From NCBI GenBank assembly GCA_017307285.1, contig JAFKFI010000063.1:1-64000 (forward strand): a DNA stretch of 64,000 nucleotides, in the 5' to 3' direction. Positions 1 to 7,555 of this stretch are shown here, one piece after another; within the stretch, counting starts at the first letter, position 1; each line of letters begins with the position of its first letter. This stretch comes from Alphaproteobacteria bacterium (GTDB taxonomy: Bacteria > Pseudomonadota > Alphaproteobacteria > Acetobacterales > Acetobacteraceae). The notes under the pieces are model-generated. The model did no database searches. It was not told the DNA's origin and was given only the letters and a program-made list of their open reading frames with translations. A program made the position numbers and the translations under genes.

Positions 1-478
1 CCGATGAGCCCGGATCCGGGTAATCCGGGAGTTGCGGAGAGCCCGGATCCGGGCGTACGGGGGAGGGCGGCGAGCCCGGATTCGGGCAATCGAAGCGGAG
101 GATCACGTCGCCCTCCGGGCCGATCGAGACGACCGAGGCCGCGAGATCGGGGGCCGCGTCGAAGCTTAGCAGATCGCCAGAGTGGAGGCGACGGGTGTTG
201 CGGGCCAGCGCGTGCCAGGTGCCGTCGGGCAGCGGGCGGTCAAGGGTGATGCCGATGCGGGCGCCTCCCCGCCGCGCGGCAAGCTGGGCGGGGATCACGC
301 GGGTGTCGTTGGCGACCAGGATGTCGCCCGGCCGGAGGAGGTCGGGCAGGTCGCGCACCACGCGGTCCGCGATGCCGCCAAGGCTCACGTGTAGCAGCCT
401 GGCGGCGTCGCGCGGGCGCGCGGGATGCTGCGCGATGCGCTCGGGCGGGAGGTCGAAATCGAACTCGGAGAGGCGCAC
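1..478 (-). CDS. queA: QueA, S-adenosylmethionine:tRNA ribosyltransferase-isomerase (partial, C-terminus off the left edge)
   Basis: QueA transfers and isomerises the ribosyl moiety of SAM onto 7-aminomethyl-deazaguanine in tRNA, giving epoxyqueuosine. Only the N-terminal 159 codons are present. Visible family landmarks are the start VRLSEFDFDLP, the PGDILVANDTRVIPAQL block (residues about 50-66) and the IGITLDRPLPDGTWHALAR segment. The start is a GTG at 478, two bases after the stop of the upstream transporter gene, so the two are co-transcribed. From residue about 132 to the edge the protein is an odd Pro/Gly/Ser-rich tandem repeat (PDPGSP units) where ordinary QueA has a short acidic loop. 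Identification is firm from the N-terminus; the catalytic remainder is outside the window. Confidence 0.9.
   Translation of the reverse strand, partial: MRLSEFDFDLPPERIAQHPARPRDAARLLHVSLGGIADRVVRDLPDLLRPGDILVANDTRVIPAQLAARRGGARIGITLDRPLPDGTWHALARNTRRLHSGDLLSFDAAPDLAASVVSIGPEGDVILRFDCPNPGSPPSPVRPDPGSPQLPDYPDPGSS
6..86. repeat. 33-bp tandem repeat inside queA
   Basis: The 15-mer GAGCCCGGATCCGGG occurs at 6-20 and 39-53, and with one mismatch (GAGCCCGGATTCGGG) at 72-86, giving an exact 33-base period. In the queA frame this encodes an 11-residue unit beginning P(D/N)PGSP. The period is a multiple of three, so the copy number can change without frameshifting the gene. The array may continue beyond the left edge. 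Confidence 0.85.
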
Positions 479-480
479 GG

Positions 481-1023
481 TCAGGCCGGCGCCACGCGGC
501 GTAGCAAGCGGACGAGCGGGATCGCGATAAGCACGGCCCACGCCTTGCCGACCACCTGGCCGGCGAGAAATTCCAGGCTGCCGAAGGCGAGGCCCAGGAA
601 AATCACGGAGTCCACCACCAGGCCGACCAGCGACGAGGCCACCACCGCGAGAACCAGCCGCCGGCGCTGCAACGGGGTATAGACGGCGAAATCGGCCAGC
701 TCGCTCAACAAGAACGCCGCCCCCGAGGCGAAAGCGAGGGTGGCCGGCGCGACCAGGCCGGACAGCGCTGTGCCGGCCAGGATGGCGGCGAGCCCCCAGG
801 CGAGCCCGAGGCAGCGCTGCACCACGTCGCGCAGCACGAGGGCGGCACCGACGGTGAGCACGCCGGAGGGGGCGAGCAGGCCCGGGGCCACCGGCACGAG
901 GCACGGGCCGCCCGGGGCGCAGACGGTGCCGACATGCCCGATCATCCAGTTGGCAAGCGGGATCGAGCCGATGAAAGCGGCGAAGGCGAACAGGCCGACG
1001 CGCAGGCGAAGTCCGGAGCCCAT
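481..1023 (-). CDS. Queuosine precursor transporter (YhhQ/VUT family)
   Basis: A 180-residue integral membrane protein of the vitamin-uptake-transporter-like YhhQ (COG1738) family, which imports queuosine precursors. Six hydrophobic stretches can be read, starting with VGLFAFAAFIGSIPLANW. Family-like features are LRDVVQRCLGL (about residue 65) and FLLSELADFAVYTPL, followed by VASSLVGLVVDSVIFLGLAFGS. The start ATG at 1023 overlaps the stop of the upstream VOC gene (ATGA). An ATG 18 codons upstream is rejected because it lies inside that gene. Its position directly before queA supports a role in queuosine metabolism: salvage import beside de novo synthesis. The exact substrate is inferred. Confidence 0.85.
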   Translation of the reverse strand: MGSGLRLRVGLFAFAAFIGSIPLANWMIGHVGTVCAPGGPCLVPVAPGLLAPSGVLTVGAALVLRDVVQRCLGLAWGLAAILAGTALSGLVAPATLAFASGAAFLLSELADFAVYTPLQRRRLVLAVVASSLVGLVVDSVIFLGLAFGSLEFLAGQVVGKAWAVLIAIPLVRLLRRVAPA

Positions 1024-1424
1024 CAGCGGCTGGCGTAGGAGGCGATCTCGATGAGGTTGCCGTCCGGGTCGCGGCAATAGACCGACCGGATCGGGCCGAG
1101 TGCGCCGAACGTCTCCACCGGCCCACGCTCAATGGCGACACCGCATTCCTGGAGATGGCGCACCACCTCCTCGGGACCGACGGCGGTGATGAAGCACAGA
1201 TCCTCGGCGCCGGGGGCGATCACCTTGCCGGTGAACCATTCGGTCTGGCTGGTCTCGGCGGGGCGGAGGTTCATCTTCTGGCCGCCGAATTTCAGCGCGG
1301 TGCGGCGCTGCGGCCCGAACTCCTCGCGCTCCATGCCGAGCACGCGCTGGTACCAGGCGGCGGTGATCTCCACGTCGCGCACGTTGAGGACGAGATGGTC
1401 GAGCCGGTCGATGGTGAACCGCAT
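1023..1424 (-). CDS. VOC family (glyoxalase/dioxygenase superfamily) protein
   Basis: A 133-residue single vicinal-oxygen-chelate unit. The pattern is the usual one: LDHLVLNVRDVEITAAWYQRV at the N-terminus, then LKFGGQKMNLRP, and a C-terminal SVYCRDPDGNLIEIASY with the family's metal-ligand Glu. Such proteins bind a divalent metal and act as glyoxalases, dioxygenases or resistance proteins; the substrate cannot be told from sequence. The ATG at 1424 is two bases downstream of the fumarase stop; an in-frame ATG at 1442 inside fumarase is the alternative. It overlaps the transporter gene that follows, so fumarase, VOC, transporter and queA form one run of co-directional genes. Confidence 0.85.
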   Translation of the reverse strand: MRFTIDRLDHLVLNVRDVEITAAWYQRVLGMEREEFGPQRRTALKFGGQKMNLRPAETSQTEWFTGKVIAPGAEDLCFITAVGPEEVVRHLQECGVAIERGPVETFGALGPIRSVYCRDPDGNLIEIASYASR

Positions 1425-1425
1425 G

Positions 1426-3072
1426 TCACTCGAGCCCGTCATAGAAATCGTTGCCCTTGTCGTCGATCACGATGAAGGCGGGAAAATCCTCCACCTCGAT
1501 GCGCCAGACCGCCTCCATGCCGAGCTCGGGATATTCCAGGACTTCCACGCGGCGGATGCAGTCCTGCGCCAGCCGTGCCGCCGGGCCGCCGACGCTGCCG
1601 AGATAGAACCCGCCATGCGCGCGGCAGGCCTCCTTCACCGCCTTGGAGCGGTTGCCCTTGGCCAGCATGACGAGCGAGCCGCCGGCTTCCTGGAACTCGG
1701 CGACGTAGCTGTCCATCCGGCCGGCGGTGGTGGGGCCGAAGCTACCGGTGGCCATGCCCTGCGGGGTCTTGGCCGGGCCGGCGTAGTAGACCGGGTGTTG
1801 CTTGAGGTAGTCCGGCAGGCCCTCGCCGCGATCCAGCCGCTCCTTGAGCTTGGCATGGGCGATGTCGCGCGCCACGACCATCGTGCCGGTGAGGGAGAGA
1901 CGGGTCTTGACCGGCAGGGCGGAGAGCTGGCGCCGGATTTCCGCCATCGGCCGGTTGAGATCGACCCGAACGGCGTCGTCGCCGATATGCTCGTCCGTGG
2001 TCTCCGGCAGGTATTTCGCCGGGTCGGTTTCGAGCTGTTCGAGGAACACGCCCTCTTGGGTGATTTTTGCCAGTATCTGACGGTCGGCGCTGCACGAGAC
2101 GCCGATGCCGACGGGCAGGCTGGCGCCGTGGCGCGGCAGCCGGATCACCCGCACGTCGTGGCAGAAATACTTGCCGCCGAACTGCGCGCCGATGCCGACA
2201 TTGCGCGTGAGCTCGAGCACCTGGCGCTCCATGTCGAGGTCGCGGATCGCGTGCCCGGCCTTGCTGCCGGTGGTGGGCAGCGTGTCGAGATAGCGCATCG
2301 AGGCGAGCTTCACGCTCTTGAGCGTGAGCTCGGCGCTGGTGCCGCCGATGACGATGGCGAGGTGGTAGGGTGGACAGGCCGAGGTGCCGAGCGTCTTGAT
2401 CTTGGTCTCGATGAACTTCAACAGGCGCTCGGGCGAGAGGATCGCGCGGGTTTCCTGAAACAGGAAGGTCTTGTTGGCCGAGCCCCCGCCCTTGGCGACG
2501 AAGGCGAGGGAGAACTCGTCGGCGTGGTGCTCACCGGGCGCGGCCATGATGTCGAACTGGACGGGGAGGTTGTTGCCGGTGTTGACCTCCTCGAACATCG
2601 ATAAGGGGGCCATCTGCGAATAGCGCAGATTGGTCTCAGTGTAGGTGCGGTGCACGCCCCAGGCCAGTGCTTCCTCCTCGTCGCCCTCGACCCAGATGCG
2701 CTGGCCTTTCTTGCCGAATACGATGGCCGTGCCGGTGTCCTGGCACATCGGCAGCACGCCGCCGGCGGCGATGTTGGCGTTCTTCAGCAGGTCGAGCGCG
2801 ACGAACCGGTCGTTGGACGAGGCCTCGGGATCATCGAGGATGGCGCGGAGCTGCCGGAGGTGGCCGGGGCGGAGCAAATGCGAGACGTCGCGAAACGCCT
2901 GGAAGGCGAGCTCGGACAGCGCCTCTGGCTTGATCCGCACGACGGTTTGCCCGTCGCAGGTGGCGGTGCTGACGCCGGCGATGTCGAGCTTCTTCCAGGG
3001 CGTCTGGTCGGGGCCGAGCGGGAACATCGGCGCGTAGGCGAAGCCGGACGGGCGCGGCAACGGGGCGTTCAT
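1426..3072 (-). CDS. fumA: Class I fumarate hydratase (iron-sulfur, FumA/FumB type)
   Basis: Interconverts fumarate and L-malate in the citric acid cycle using an oxygen-sensitive [4Fe-4S] cluster. The 548 residues match the one-subunit class I length. The three cluster-ligand Cys contexts are visible: PMCQDTGTA (about residue 109), [10 protein letters not shown] (about 228) and GVSCSADRQ (about 327). The C-terminal beta-like region contains [13 protein letters not shown], and substrate-site motifs include [13 protein letters not shown]. The start ATG at 3072 is chosen over an upstream in-frame ATG at 3192, which would run through the end of sspB. It follows sspB by 19 bases and is probably co-transcribed with it. 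Confidence is high. Confidence 0.95.
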   Translation of the reverse strand: MNAPLPRPSGFAYAPMFPLGPDQTPWKKLDIAGVSTATCDGQTVVRIKPEALSELAFQAFRDVSHLLRPGHLRQLRAILDDPEASSNDRFVALDLLKNANIAAGGVLPMCQDTGTAIVFGKKGQRIWVEGDEEEALAWGVHRTYTETNLRYSQMAPLSMFEEVNTGNNLPVQFDIMAAPGEHHADEFSLAFVAKGGGSANKTFLFQETRAILSPERLLKFIETKIKTLGTSACPPYHLAIVIGGTSAELTLKSVKLASMRYLDTLPTTGSKAGHAIRDLDMERQVLELTRNVGIGAQFGGKYFCHDVRVIRLPRHGASLPVGIGVSCSADRQILAKITQEGVFLEQLETDPAKYLPETTDEHIGDDAVRVDLNRPMAEIRRQLSALPVKTRLSLTGTMVVARDIAHAKLKERLDRGEGLPDYLKQHPVYYAGPAKTPQGMATGSFGPTTAGRMDSYVAEFQEAGGSLVMLAKGNRSKAVKEACRAHGGFYLGSVGGPAARLAQDCIRRVEVLEYPELGMEAVWRIEVEDFPAFIVIDDKGNDFYDGLE

Positions 3073-3091
3073 CGGGCGATCCTGCTTGCGT

Positions 3092-3622
3092 TCAGGGTTT
3101 GGGCGGGGTGCGGCGGCGGAAGGCGTCCAGGCTGACCACCTGTGGCGGCTCCTCGGCGGGAGCCTGCCCGGCGGCTTCCTCCGTCGTGCCATCGCCCGGC
3201 TCGGCGGCCTCGGGCGCTTCCGGCTCGTCCGCGGGCAGGTCTGGCGTACGGAATTGCAGGCCGAAGCGGACGTGGGGATCGGCGAAGGCGGTAACGGCGG
3301 CGAGCGGGATGGCGAGCGTCGCGGGCACGCCGCCGAACGAGAGCCCGACGGTGATCAGCCCGGCCTCCTCGTCCATGTTGAGGTCCCAGAACTGGTGCTG
3401 CAGCACGATGGTCATGACCTGCGGGTACTGCGCGCGCAGCCGGGGCGGGATGACGGTGCCGGGATGGTCGGTGCGGAAGGTGAGATAGAAATGGTGCTCG
3501 CCGGGCAGGCCATGCTCGGCGGCGTAGGCGATCGCCCGCACCACGACGTGGCGCAGCGCCTCCTCGGTCCAGTCATTGTAGGGAAGCAGGCTCTCCGGCC
3601 GCTGTTCCTCGTCTTCGGCCAT
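3092..3622 (-). CDS. sspB: SspB-like ClpXP adaptor for SsrA-tagged proteins (alpha type)
   Basis: SspB binds the N-terminal part of the SsrA tag and tethers tagged proteins to ClpX for degradation. The 176-residue protein has the SspB substrate-binding fold sequence ([21 protein letters not shown], then [51 protein letters not shown]). A disordered acidic linker follows, and the C-terminal [10 protein letters not shown] resembles the ClpX-binding XB tail. The start ATG at 3622 is preferred to 3676. The gene lies about 80 bases downstream of the tmRNA gene on the same strand. Adaptor and tag are therefore encoded side by side, which supports the assignment strongly. Confidence 0.93.
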   Translation of the reverse strand: MAEDEEQRPESLLPYNDWTEEALRHVVVRAIAYAAEHGLPGEHHFYLTFRTDHPGTVIPPRLRAQYPQVMTIVLQHQFWDLNMDEEAGLITVGLSFGGVPATLAIPLAAVTAFADPHVRFGLQFRTPDLPADEPEAPEAAEPGDGTTEEAAGQAPAEEPPQVVSLDAFRRRTPPKP

Positions 3623-3702
3623 CGGCGTCCTCACGGGTCGGCGCCCTCCCATAGCGCGGGCCGGGCGGGGCGGCAAACCGGCTGATGCCGCGGGTCGGGG
3701 CG

Positions 3703-4010
3703 AGTGGGGGGCTTCTGTTGCCCGGTGCCCCCCGAACCGCGCGTGTCACTGCTGTTTAGGCAGCGATCGCGAGCGCCTCATGATTGTCATTGGCACTTGT
3801 CATACGGCCCGATAACGGCGGAACCATGCCGGGCAAAAGATGGGTCTTTACCACGCGTGTCGAGCCTGTTTCGCCCCCATCGAGCCGCGAAGCGGATCGA
3901 TCCCCCCGGAGGGAAAGCGACCCATCTTCTGATTGATGGTGGAGGCGCCGGGCACTGCCCCCGGGTCCACAACGTTTATTCCACGCACCGTTTATCGCCA
4001 TAGCCGGCAA
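3703..4010 (-). ncRNA. ssrA: Permuted two-piece tmRNA (SsrA)
   Basis: Transfer-messenger RNA rescues stalled ribosomes and adds a degradation tag. Read on the minus strand, the acceptor piece comes first: T-arm-like CCGGG-GGCAGTG-CCCGG, then CGCCTCC-A-CCA ending at 3937. After an intervening loop, the coding piece begins at 3878 with GGGGGCG, followed by the classic AACAGGCTCGAC element. GGGGGCG and CGCCTCC pair over all seven positions with one G-U. The tag frame at 3794-3756 reads ANDNHEALAIAA then TAA. A GGGGGGC/GCCCCCC hairpin at 3733-3706 closes the 3' side. Piece order (acceptor first) is the permuted form typical of alphaproteobacteria. The two outer ends are approximate; the internal ends are read from the sequence. 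Confidence 0.93.
3756..3794 (-). other. tmRNA proteolysis-tag reading frame, ANDNHEALAIAA
   Basis: Thirteen codons (12 residues plus TAA) read on the minus strand starting with GCC, the resume codon. The ANDN start is the SspB-binding half and the LAIAA-like end is the ClpX recognition half. ANDN replaces the AANDENYA start of enterobacterial tags and matches the alpha-type SspB encoded next door. Confidence 0.92.
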
Positions 4011-4022
4011 GCCGGCCCTCGC

Positions 4023-4050
4023 AATATAGGGATTCCCGACAAGCGTTGAA
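4023..4050 (-). promoter_or_regulatory. Putative sigma-70 promoter for ssrA
   Basis: On the minus strand, TTCAAC (4050-4045), a 16-base spacer and TATATT (4028-4023) would start transcription near 4015, just ahead of the tmRNA acceptor piece. The -10 matches the consensus at five of six positions; the -35 is weak. No experiment supports it here. Confidence 0.4.
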
Positions 4051-4065
4051 AGTGGAGTCGTGCGC

Positions 4066-5004
4066 ATGAGCCTCACGGATGATCAACGGGCGGAAATCGA
4101 GGCGCAACGCGGGCACTCGCAACCAACTCGCCGCCCCACCGTGCCGGCGTTGGAGGAGATGCTGTATCGCGCATTCCCGGTGCTGGATCACGGCTTCGTC
4201 CGGGTGATCGACTATATGGGCGATGACGGGGCGATCGTGCAGGCGGCGCGGGTGTCGTACGGGCGCGGCACGCGGCGCGTGTCTGAGGATGCCGGGCTGA
4301 TCCGCTACCTGATGCGCCACCGCCATTCGACCCCGTTCGAGATGTGCGAGATCAAGTTCCACGTGAAGCTGCCGATCTTCGTCGCCCGCCAGTGGATCAG
4401 GCATCGCATGGCGAACGTGAACGAGTATTCGGCGCGCTACTCGATCCTCGACCGCGAGTTCTACCTGCCCGCGCCCGAGCACCTTGCGGCGCAATCCTCG
4501 GTCAACCGCCAGGGGCGGGGCGCGGTGCTGGACGGCGCCGAGGCGGCCGAGGTGCTCGACTTGCTGCGCGCGGACGCCGGGCGCAGCTACGACCACTATC
4601 TCGCGATGCTCAACGAGGACGAGAGCGGACAACGCCTGAACCCGAGCCGCCAGGGCTTGGCGCGCGAATTGGCGCGGATGAATCTGACGCTCAACACCTA
4701 CACACAATGGTACTGGAAGGTGGATTTGCAGAACCTGCTGCATTTCCTCTCGCTGCGCGCCGACGCGCACGCGCAATACGAAATCCGCGTCTATGCCGAG
4801 GCGATGATGGCGGTCGTGAAAGCCTGGGTTCCGGCTGCGTTTCAGGCCTTCGTCGATTACCGGCTGGGCGCGGTCACGCTTTCCGCACAGATGTTGGCCA
4901 CCGTGCGACGGATGCTGGCGGGAGAGGCGGCGACGCAGCCGGAGAGCGGGATGTCGAAGCGGGAGTGGTCGGAGCTGATGGGATATCTGGATCGGAATGG
5001 TTGA
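4066..5004 (+). CDS. thyX: FAD-dependent thymidylate synthase ThyX
   Basis: Makes dTMP from dUMP using methylene-tetrahydrofolate and FAD/NADPH, replacing ThyA. The ThyX signature RHR-X7-S appears as [15 protein letters not shown] (about residues 109-123), preceded by [24 protein letters not shown]-type sequence with the folate/FAD-site His and Arg residues. The protein is 312 residues, slightly longer than the smallest ThyX enzymes. The ATG at 4066 sits 8 bases after GGAG; a GTG at 4060 is too close to that ribosome site. It is divergent from the tmRNA and its upstream region overlaps the putative ssrA promoter. Confidence 0.95.
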   Translation: MSLTDDQRAEIEAQRGHSQPTRRPTVPALEEMLYRAFPVLDHGFVRVIDYMGDDGAIVQAARVSYGRGTRRVSEDAGLIRYLMRHRHSTPFEMCEIKFHVKLPIFVARQWIRHRMANVNEYSARYSILDREFYLPAPEHLAAQSSVNRQGRGAVLDGAEAAEVLDLLRADAGRSYDHYLAMLNEDESGQRLNPSRQGLARELARMNLTLNTYTQWYWKVDLQNLLHFLSLRADAHAQYEIRVYAEAMMAVVKAWVPAAFQAFVDYRLGAVTLSAQMLATVRRMLAGEAATQPESGMSKREWSELMGYLDRNG

Positions 5005-5037
5005 TCTGTTCTGCGCGTTTCGCGTATAGAAGAGAGC

Positions 5038-5331
5038 ATGAGCTGGACCGTCATGGACGTCGAATTCGACGGAATGACCGTTCTGGCCCGATTGTCGGAT
5101 GGCGAGATCGAGGTTCAAGTTCTGGCAGACGTGATGGAGCTGTCATCAACGGAGGCTGTGCTAACCGGCTTGCATATCCAAGGGCCTGGTCCGAACAGCG
5201 TTGGATCGCGCATCCGCTCGATAGCGTATTGGGTGAAGGAGTATCTGGATGTCAGCCGCCTCAGAATTGAAGGCGCGACTCGAACGTCTGGGGCCAGTCC
5301 GGGTCGTGACCCCGCCCCAATTGTCTTCTGA
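5038..5331 (+). CDS. Small protein of unknown function overlapping an HTH gene
   Basis: A 97-residue soluble protein that I do not recognise with confidence. The N-terminal half is beta-rich (MDVEFDGMTVLARLSDGEIE), and the C-terminus ends RLRIEGATRTSGASPGRDPAP. The start follows GAAGAGAGC. Its last 83 bases overlap the next gene in another frame, and that gene has a strong ribosome site inside this one, so the pair is translationally coupled. A small gene followed by a helix-turn-helix gene is the layout of many toxin-antitoxin or regulatory pairs. That reading is inference, since no toxin motif is visible. Confidence 0.55.
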   Translation: MSWTVMDVEFDGMTVLARLSDGEIEVQVLADVMELSSTEAVLTGLHIQGPGPNSVGSRIRSIAYWVKEYLDVSRLRIEGATRTSGASPGRDPAPIVF

Positions 5332-5773
5332 CGAACAGCTCGTTCTGTTGCTGCGCAGAACCGGCCCCCTCGATCAGCCGATCAGCGTTCTGAAGCGCCT
5401 CAGATCAGTGAAGGTCGGCTTGCGGGCCGCGCATCTGGTCCTGAACAAGTTGGCGTCCGACGGCTGGGCCATCTGCACTGTGAGCCGGTATGAGGATATG
5501 GGCGCGCTCGCACGCGATCTTGCCACAATGAACGTACAGGTCCGGCGCCGCGTGGCGGCGGCGGAGGCGGTGCCCGATCTCGCCGAAGCGCGCGGCAGGC
5601 ATGGCCTCTCCCAGCGCGAATTCGCGGACCTGCTCGGCGTGGATGTGCGCACGCTGCAGAACTGGGAACAGGGACGCAACCGGCCCGATCCGGCGGCGCT
5701 GAGCCTCATGCGTGTGTTCGATCACGCGCCGGAGGCGTTCGAGGAGGCGATTTCCGAGCCGATCGTGCCATGA
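5249..5773 (+). CDS. Helix-turn-helix (XRE/HigA-like) protein
   Basis: A 174-residue protein with a C-terminal DNA-binding domain at about residues 112-150: GLSQREFADLLGVDVRTLQNW followed by EQGRNRPDP, a textbook XRE-type helix-turn-helix. The N-terminal 100 residues (including LKRLRSVKVGLRAAHLVLNKL) are not a family I can name and resemble a small alpha/beta partner-binding or sensor domain. The start is well supported by AAGGAG seven to eight bases upstream. It overlaps the 97-residue gene upstream by 83 bases and the ribokinase start downstream by ATGA. It could be an antitoxin-like autorepressor or a regulator of the ribokinase gene. Confidence 0.75.
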   Translation: MSAASELKARLERLGPVRVVTPPQLSSDEQLVLLLRRTGPLDQPISVLKRLRSVKVGLRAAHLVLNKLASDGWAICTVSRYEDMGALARDLATMNVQVRRRVAAAEAVPDLAEARGRHGLSQREFADLLGVDVRTLQNWEQGRNRPDPAALSLMRVFDHAPEAFEEAISEPIVP

Positions 5774-6696
5774 TCGTCGTGTTTGGCTCCGTCAATCTCG
5801 ACCTGATCTTCCCGCTACCGTGGCTGCCTTATGCGGGCGACACGGTGTTGACCCCATCCATGCGCATCGAGCCGGGCGGCAAGGGGGCCAACCAGGCCAT
5901 CGCGGCGGCGCGGGACGGGGCGCGGGTGCTGATGGCGGGCGCCGTGGGGCGCGACGTGCTGGCGCCGGGGGCGCTCACGCTGCTGCGCGGGGCGGGGGTG
6001 GATCTGTCGCGCGTGGCCGAGGTGGCGGACGACGTGACCGGCTGCGCGGCGATTTTCGTGGACGAGGGCGGCAACAACGCGATCGGCGTGGGGTCCGGCG
6101 CCAACCGCTTCGCCCGCGCCGAGCAGGTCGAGGATGCGGTACTCGGGCCGGACACCACGCTGCTGATGCAAATGGAGACCGGCGCGGCCGAGGTCGCGGC
6201 GTTGGTTCGCCGGGCCAAGGCGCGCGGCGCGCGGGTGATCCTCAATCTGGCCCCGGCGGGCGAGCTCGCGCTCGATGCTTTGCAGGCCGTCGATCTGCTG
6301 GTGGTCAACGTCAACGAGGCCGACTGGCTCGGCCGCCACCTGCGGACCGGGGTGAACGCCGCTTCGCTGCGCGGCGCGTTGGGCGTCGATGTGGTCCGAA
6401 CGCGAGGCGGCGAGGGATCTGAGCTGGCGACCGCTGCGGGCTTTGCTCGCATCCCCGAGCACCCGATCGAACCGCGCGACACCACCGCTGCCGGGGATTG
6501 CTTCGTCGGCGTGCTGGCTGCCGCGCTCGATCGTGGAATACCGCTGGTCGAGGGGCTCCATCGCGCCTCGGTCGCCGCCGCCGTCTGCTGCACGCGATGG
6601 GGCAGCCAGACCAGCATCCCGATCGCCGTCGAGATCGATGCGGCGTTTCGTGAATACGACTCGGCGCGGCCGGCCTCGGGCAGCGAGGAGGAATAA
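5770..6696 (+). CDS. rbsK: Ribokinase-like PfkB family sugar kinase
   Basis: Phosphorylates a sugar, probably ribose, at the 5 position with ATP. The 308 residues carry both PfkB signatures: the N-terminal GGKGANQAIAAARDGA block (about residues 36-51), and the C-terminal DTTAAGDCFVGVLAAAL block (about 236-252) with the anion hole and catalytic Asp. Other ribokinase-like positions are NVNEADWLG and VVRTRGGEGSEL. Its ATG overlaps the stop of the helix-turn-helix gene (ATGA). No ribose transporter is nearby, so the substrate is inferred from similarity only. Confidence 0.88.
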   Translation: MIVVFGSVNLDLIFPLPWLPYAGDTVLTPSMRIEPGGKGANQAIAAARDGARVLMAGAVGRDVLAPGALTLLRGAGVDLSRVAEVADDVTGCAAIFVDEGGNNAIGVGSGANRFARAEQVEDAVLGPDTTLLMQMETGAAEVAALVRRAKARGARVILNLAPAGELALDALQAVDLLVVNVNEADWLGRHLRTGVNAASLRGALGVDVVRTRGGEGSELATAAGFARIPEHPIEPRDTTAAGDCFVGVLAAALDRGIPLVEGLHRASVAAAVCCTRWGSQTSIPIAVEIDAAFREYDSARPASGSEEE

Positions 6697-6708
6697 GCGC
6701 GCCGCCGC

Positions 6709-7437
6709 TCAGGCGTGCAGCGCGTCCACCATGTCGGGTGGTCCATAGATCAGGCGCCGTTCCCGGGCCCGGTCGTGCAACCCGAGCAACGCCTTGGCCC
6801 TCTCCACGGCTTGCGGCATTCCCTGAAACACGATGTCCCTGTGCGCGGCATCGTCCGCCAGCCCGATATAGCCCATCCACGCTCGGCTAAAAGTCTCGAT
6901 GTCTGCCGCGATGGTGACGTCGATCGGGTGGCCCGGGTCCTTCACGCAAAGTTCGACCTCGGGATGGACGACGACGAACCACCATCGCCGGCTCGCCACC
7001 TTCGAGTTCGGCAGCCCGCGTAGCTCGAAGCAGATCACGAAGCGCTCGGCGGGATGGCTCGACCGGGGGATCTGGCTGCGAACGCTGAGCAAGAGAAAGA
7101 TCGGGTCGAATTCCTCCGGCTTCAGGATGCTGCGCAAATGTCGCTGCCCCCAGAGGCTCAGCATCTCGATGATCGGCCGGAACTCCTCGCCGGCCGCGGT
7201 CAGGCCGTAGATGTGGCCCGGCCCGGTTGGCTTGGCGGTGATCGACACGATGCCGGCGTGCTCCAGCTCGCGCAGCCGCTGGGTGAGGAGCGTCTTCGAC
7301 ATCAGCGGCAAGCGGCGCGTCAGGTCGTTGAACTGCGCCGGGCCGCCGCAGAGTTCCCGGATGACGAGGGGCGTCCAGCGTTCCGCGAACAGCTCGCATG
7401 TCTTGGCGACTGGGCAGAACTGTCCGTAACCGGGCAT
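6709..7437 (-). CDS. HxlR-type winged-helix regulator with SCP2-like C-terminal domain
   Basis: A 242-residue transcription factor. The HxlR domain covers about residues 1-100: CPVAKTCELFAERWTPLVIRE, then FNDLTRRLPLMSKTLLTQRLR and LEHAGIV, typical of this family with its conserved Cys near the start. The C-terminal 130 residues (including DVTIAADIETFSRAWMGYIGL) look like an SCP2-type ligand-binding domain, an arrangement known in longer HxlR proteins. The ATG at 7437 begins the domain properly; an in-frame ATG at 7584 would extend into the divergent gene. It faces away from the acyl-CoA dehydrogenase across 118 bases, which suggests that it regulates that gene. Confidence 0.85.
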   Translation of the reverse strand: MPGYGQFCPVAKTCELFAERWTPLVIRELCGGPAQFNDLTRRLPLMSKTLLTQRLRELEHAGIVSITAKPTGPGHIYGLTAAGEEFRPIIEMLSLWGQRHLRSILKPEEFDPIFLLLSVRSQIPRSSHPAERFVICFELRGLPNSKVASRRWWFVVVHPEVELCVKDPGHPIDVTIAADIETFSRAWMGYIGLADDAAHRDIVFQGMPQAVERAKALLGLHDRARERRLIYGPPDMVDALHA

Positions 7438-7555
7438 GGGTAGATGGTACCCGGATGGGCACCCGTTGCAAGTCCAGATTATGTCCTTGAGAGCGATCCG
7501 ACGCTGCTTCCAAGAAAGCGCACGGCACGAAGATGCCGCATAGAGGAGGCGGACG

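Noticed and set aside
1132-2604. Open reading frame of 490 residues on the plus strand
   Set aside because: Antisense to the fumarase and VOC genes, both well supported; no motif or ribosome site.
3704-4003. Plus-strand open reading frame of 99 residues over the tmRNA
   Set aside because: It is the complement of the tmRNA gene and has no ribosome site.
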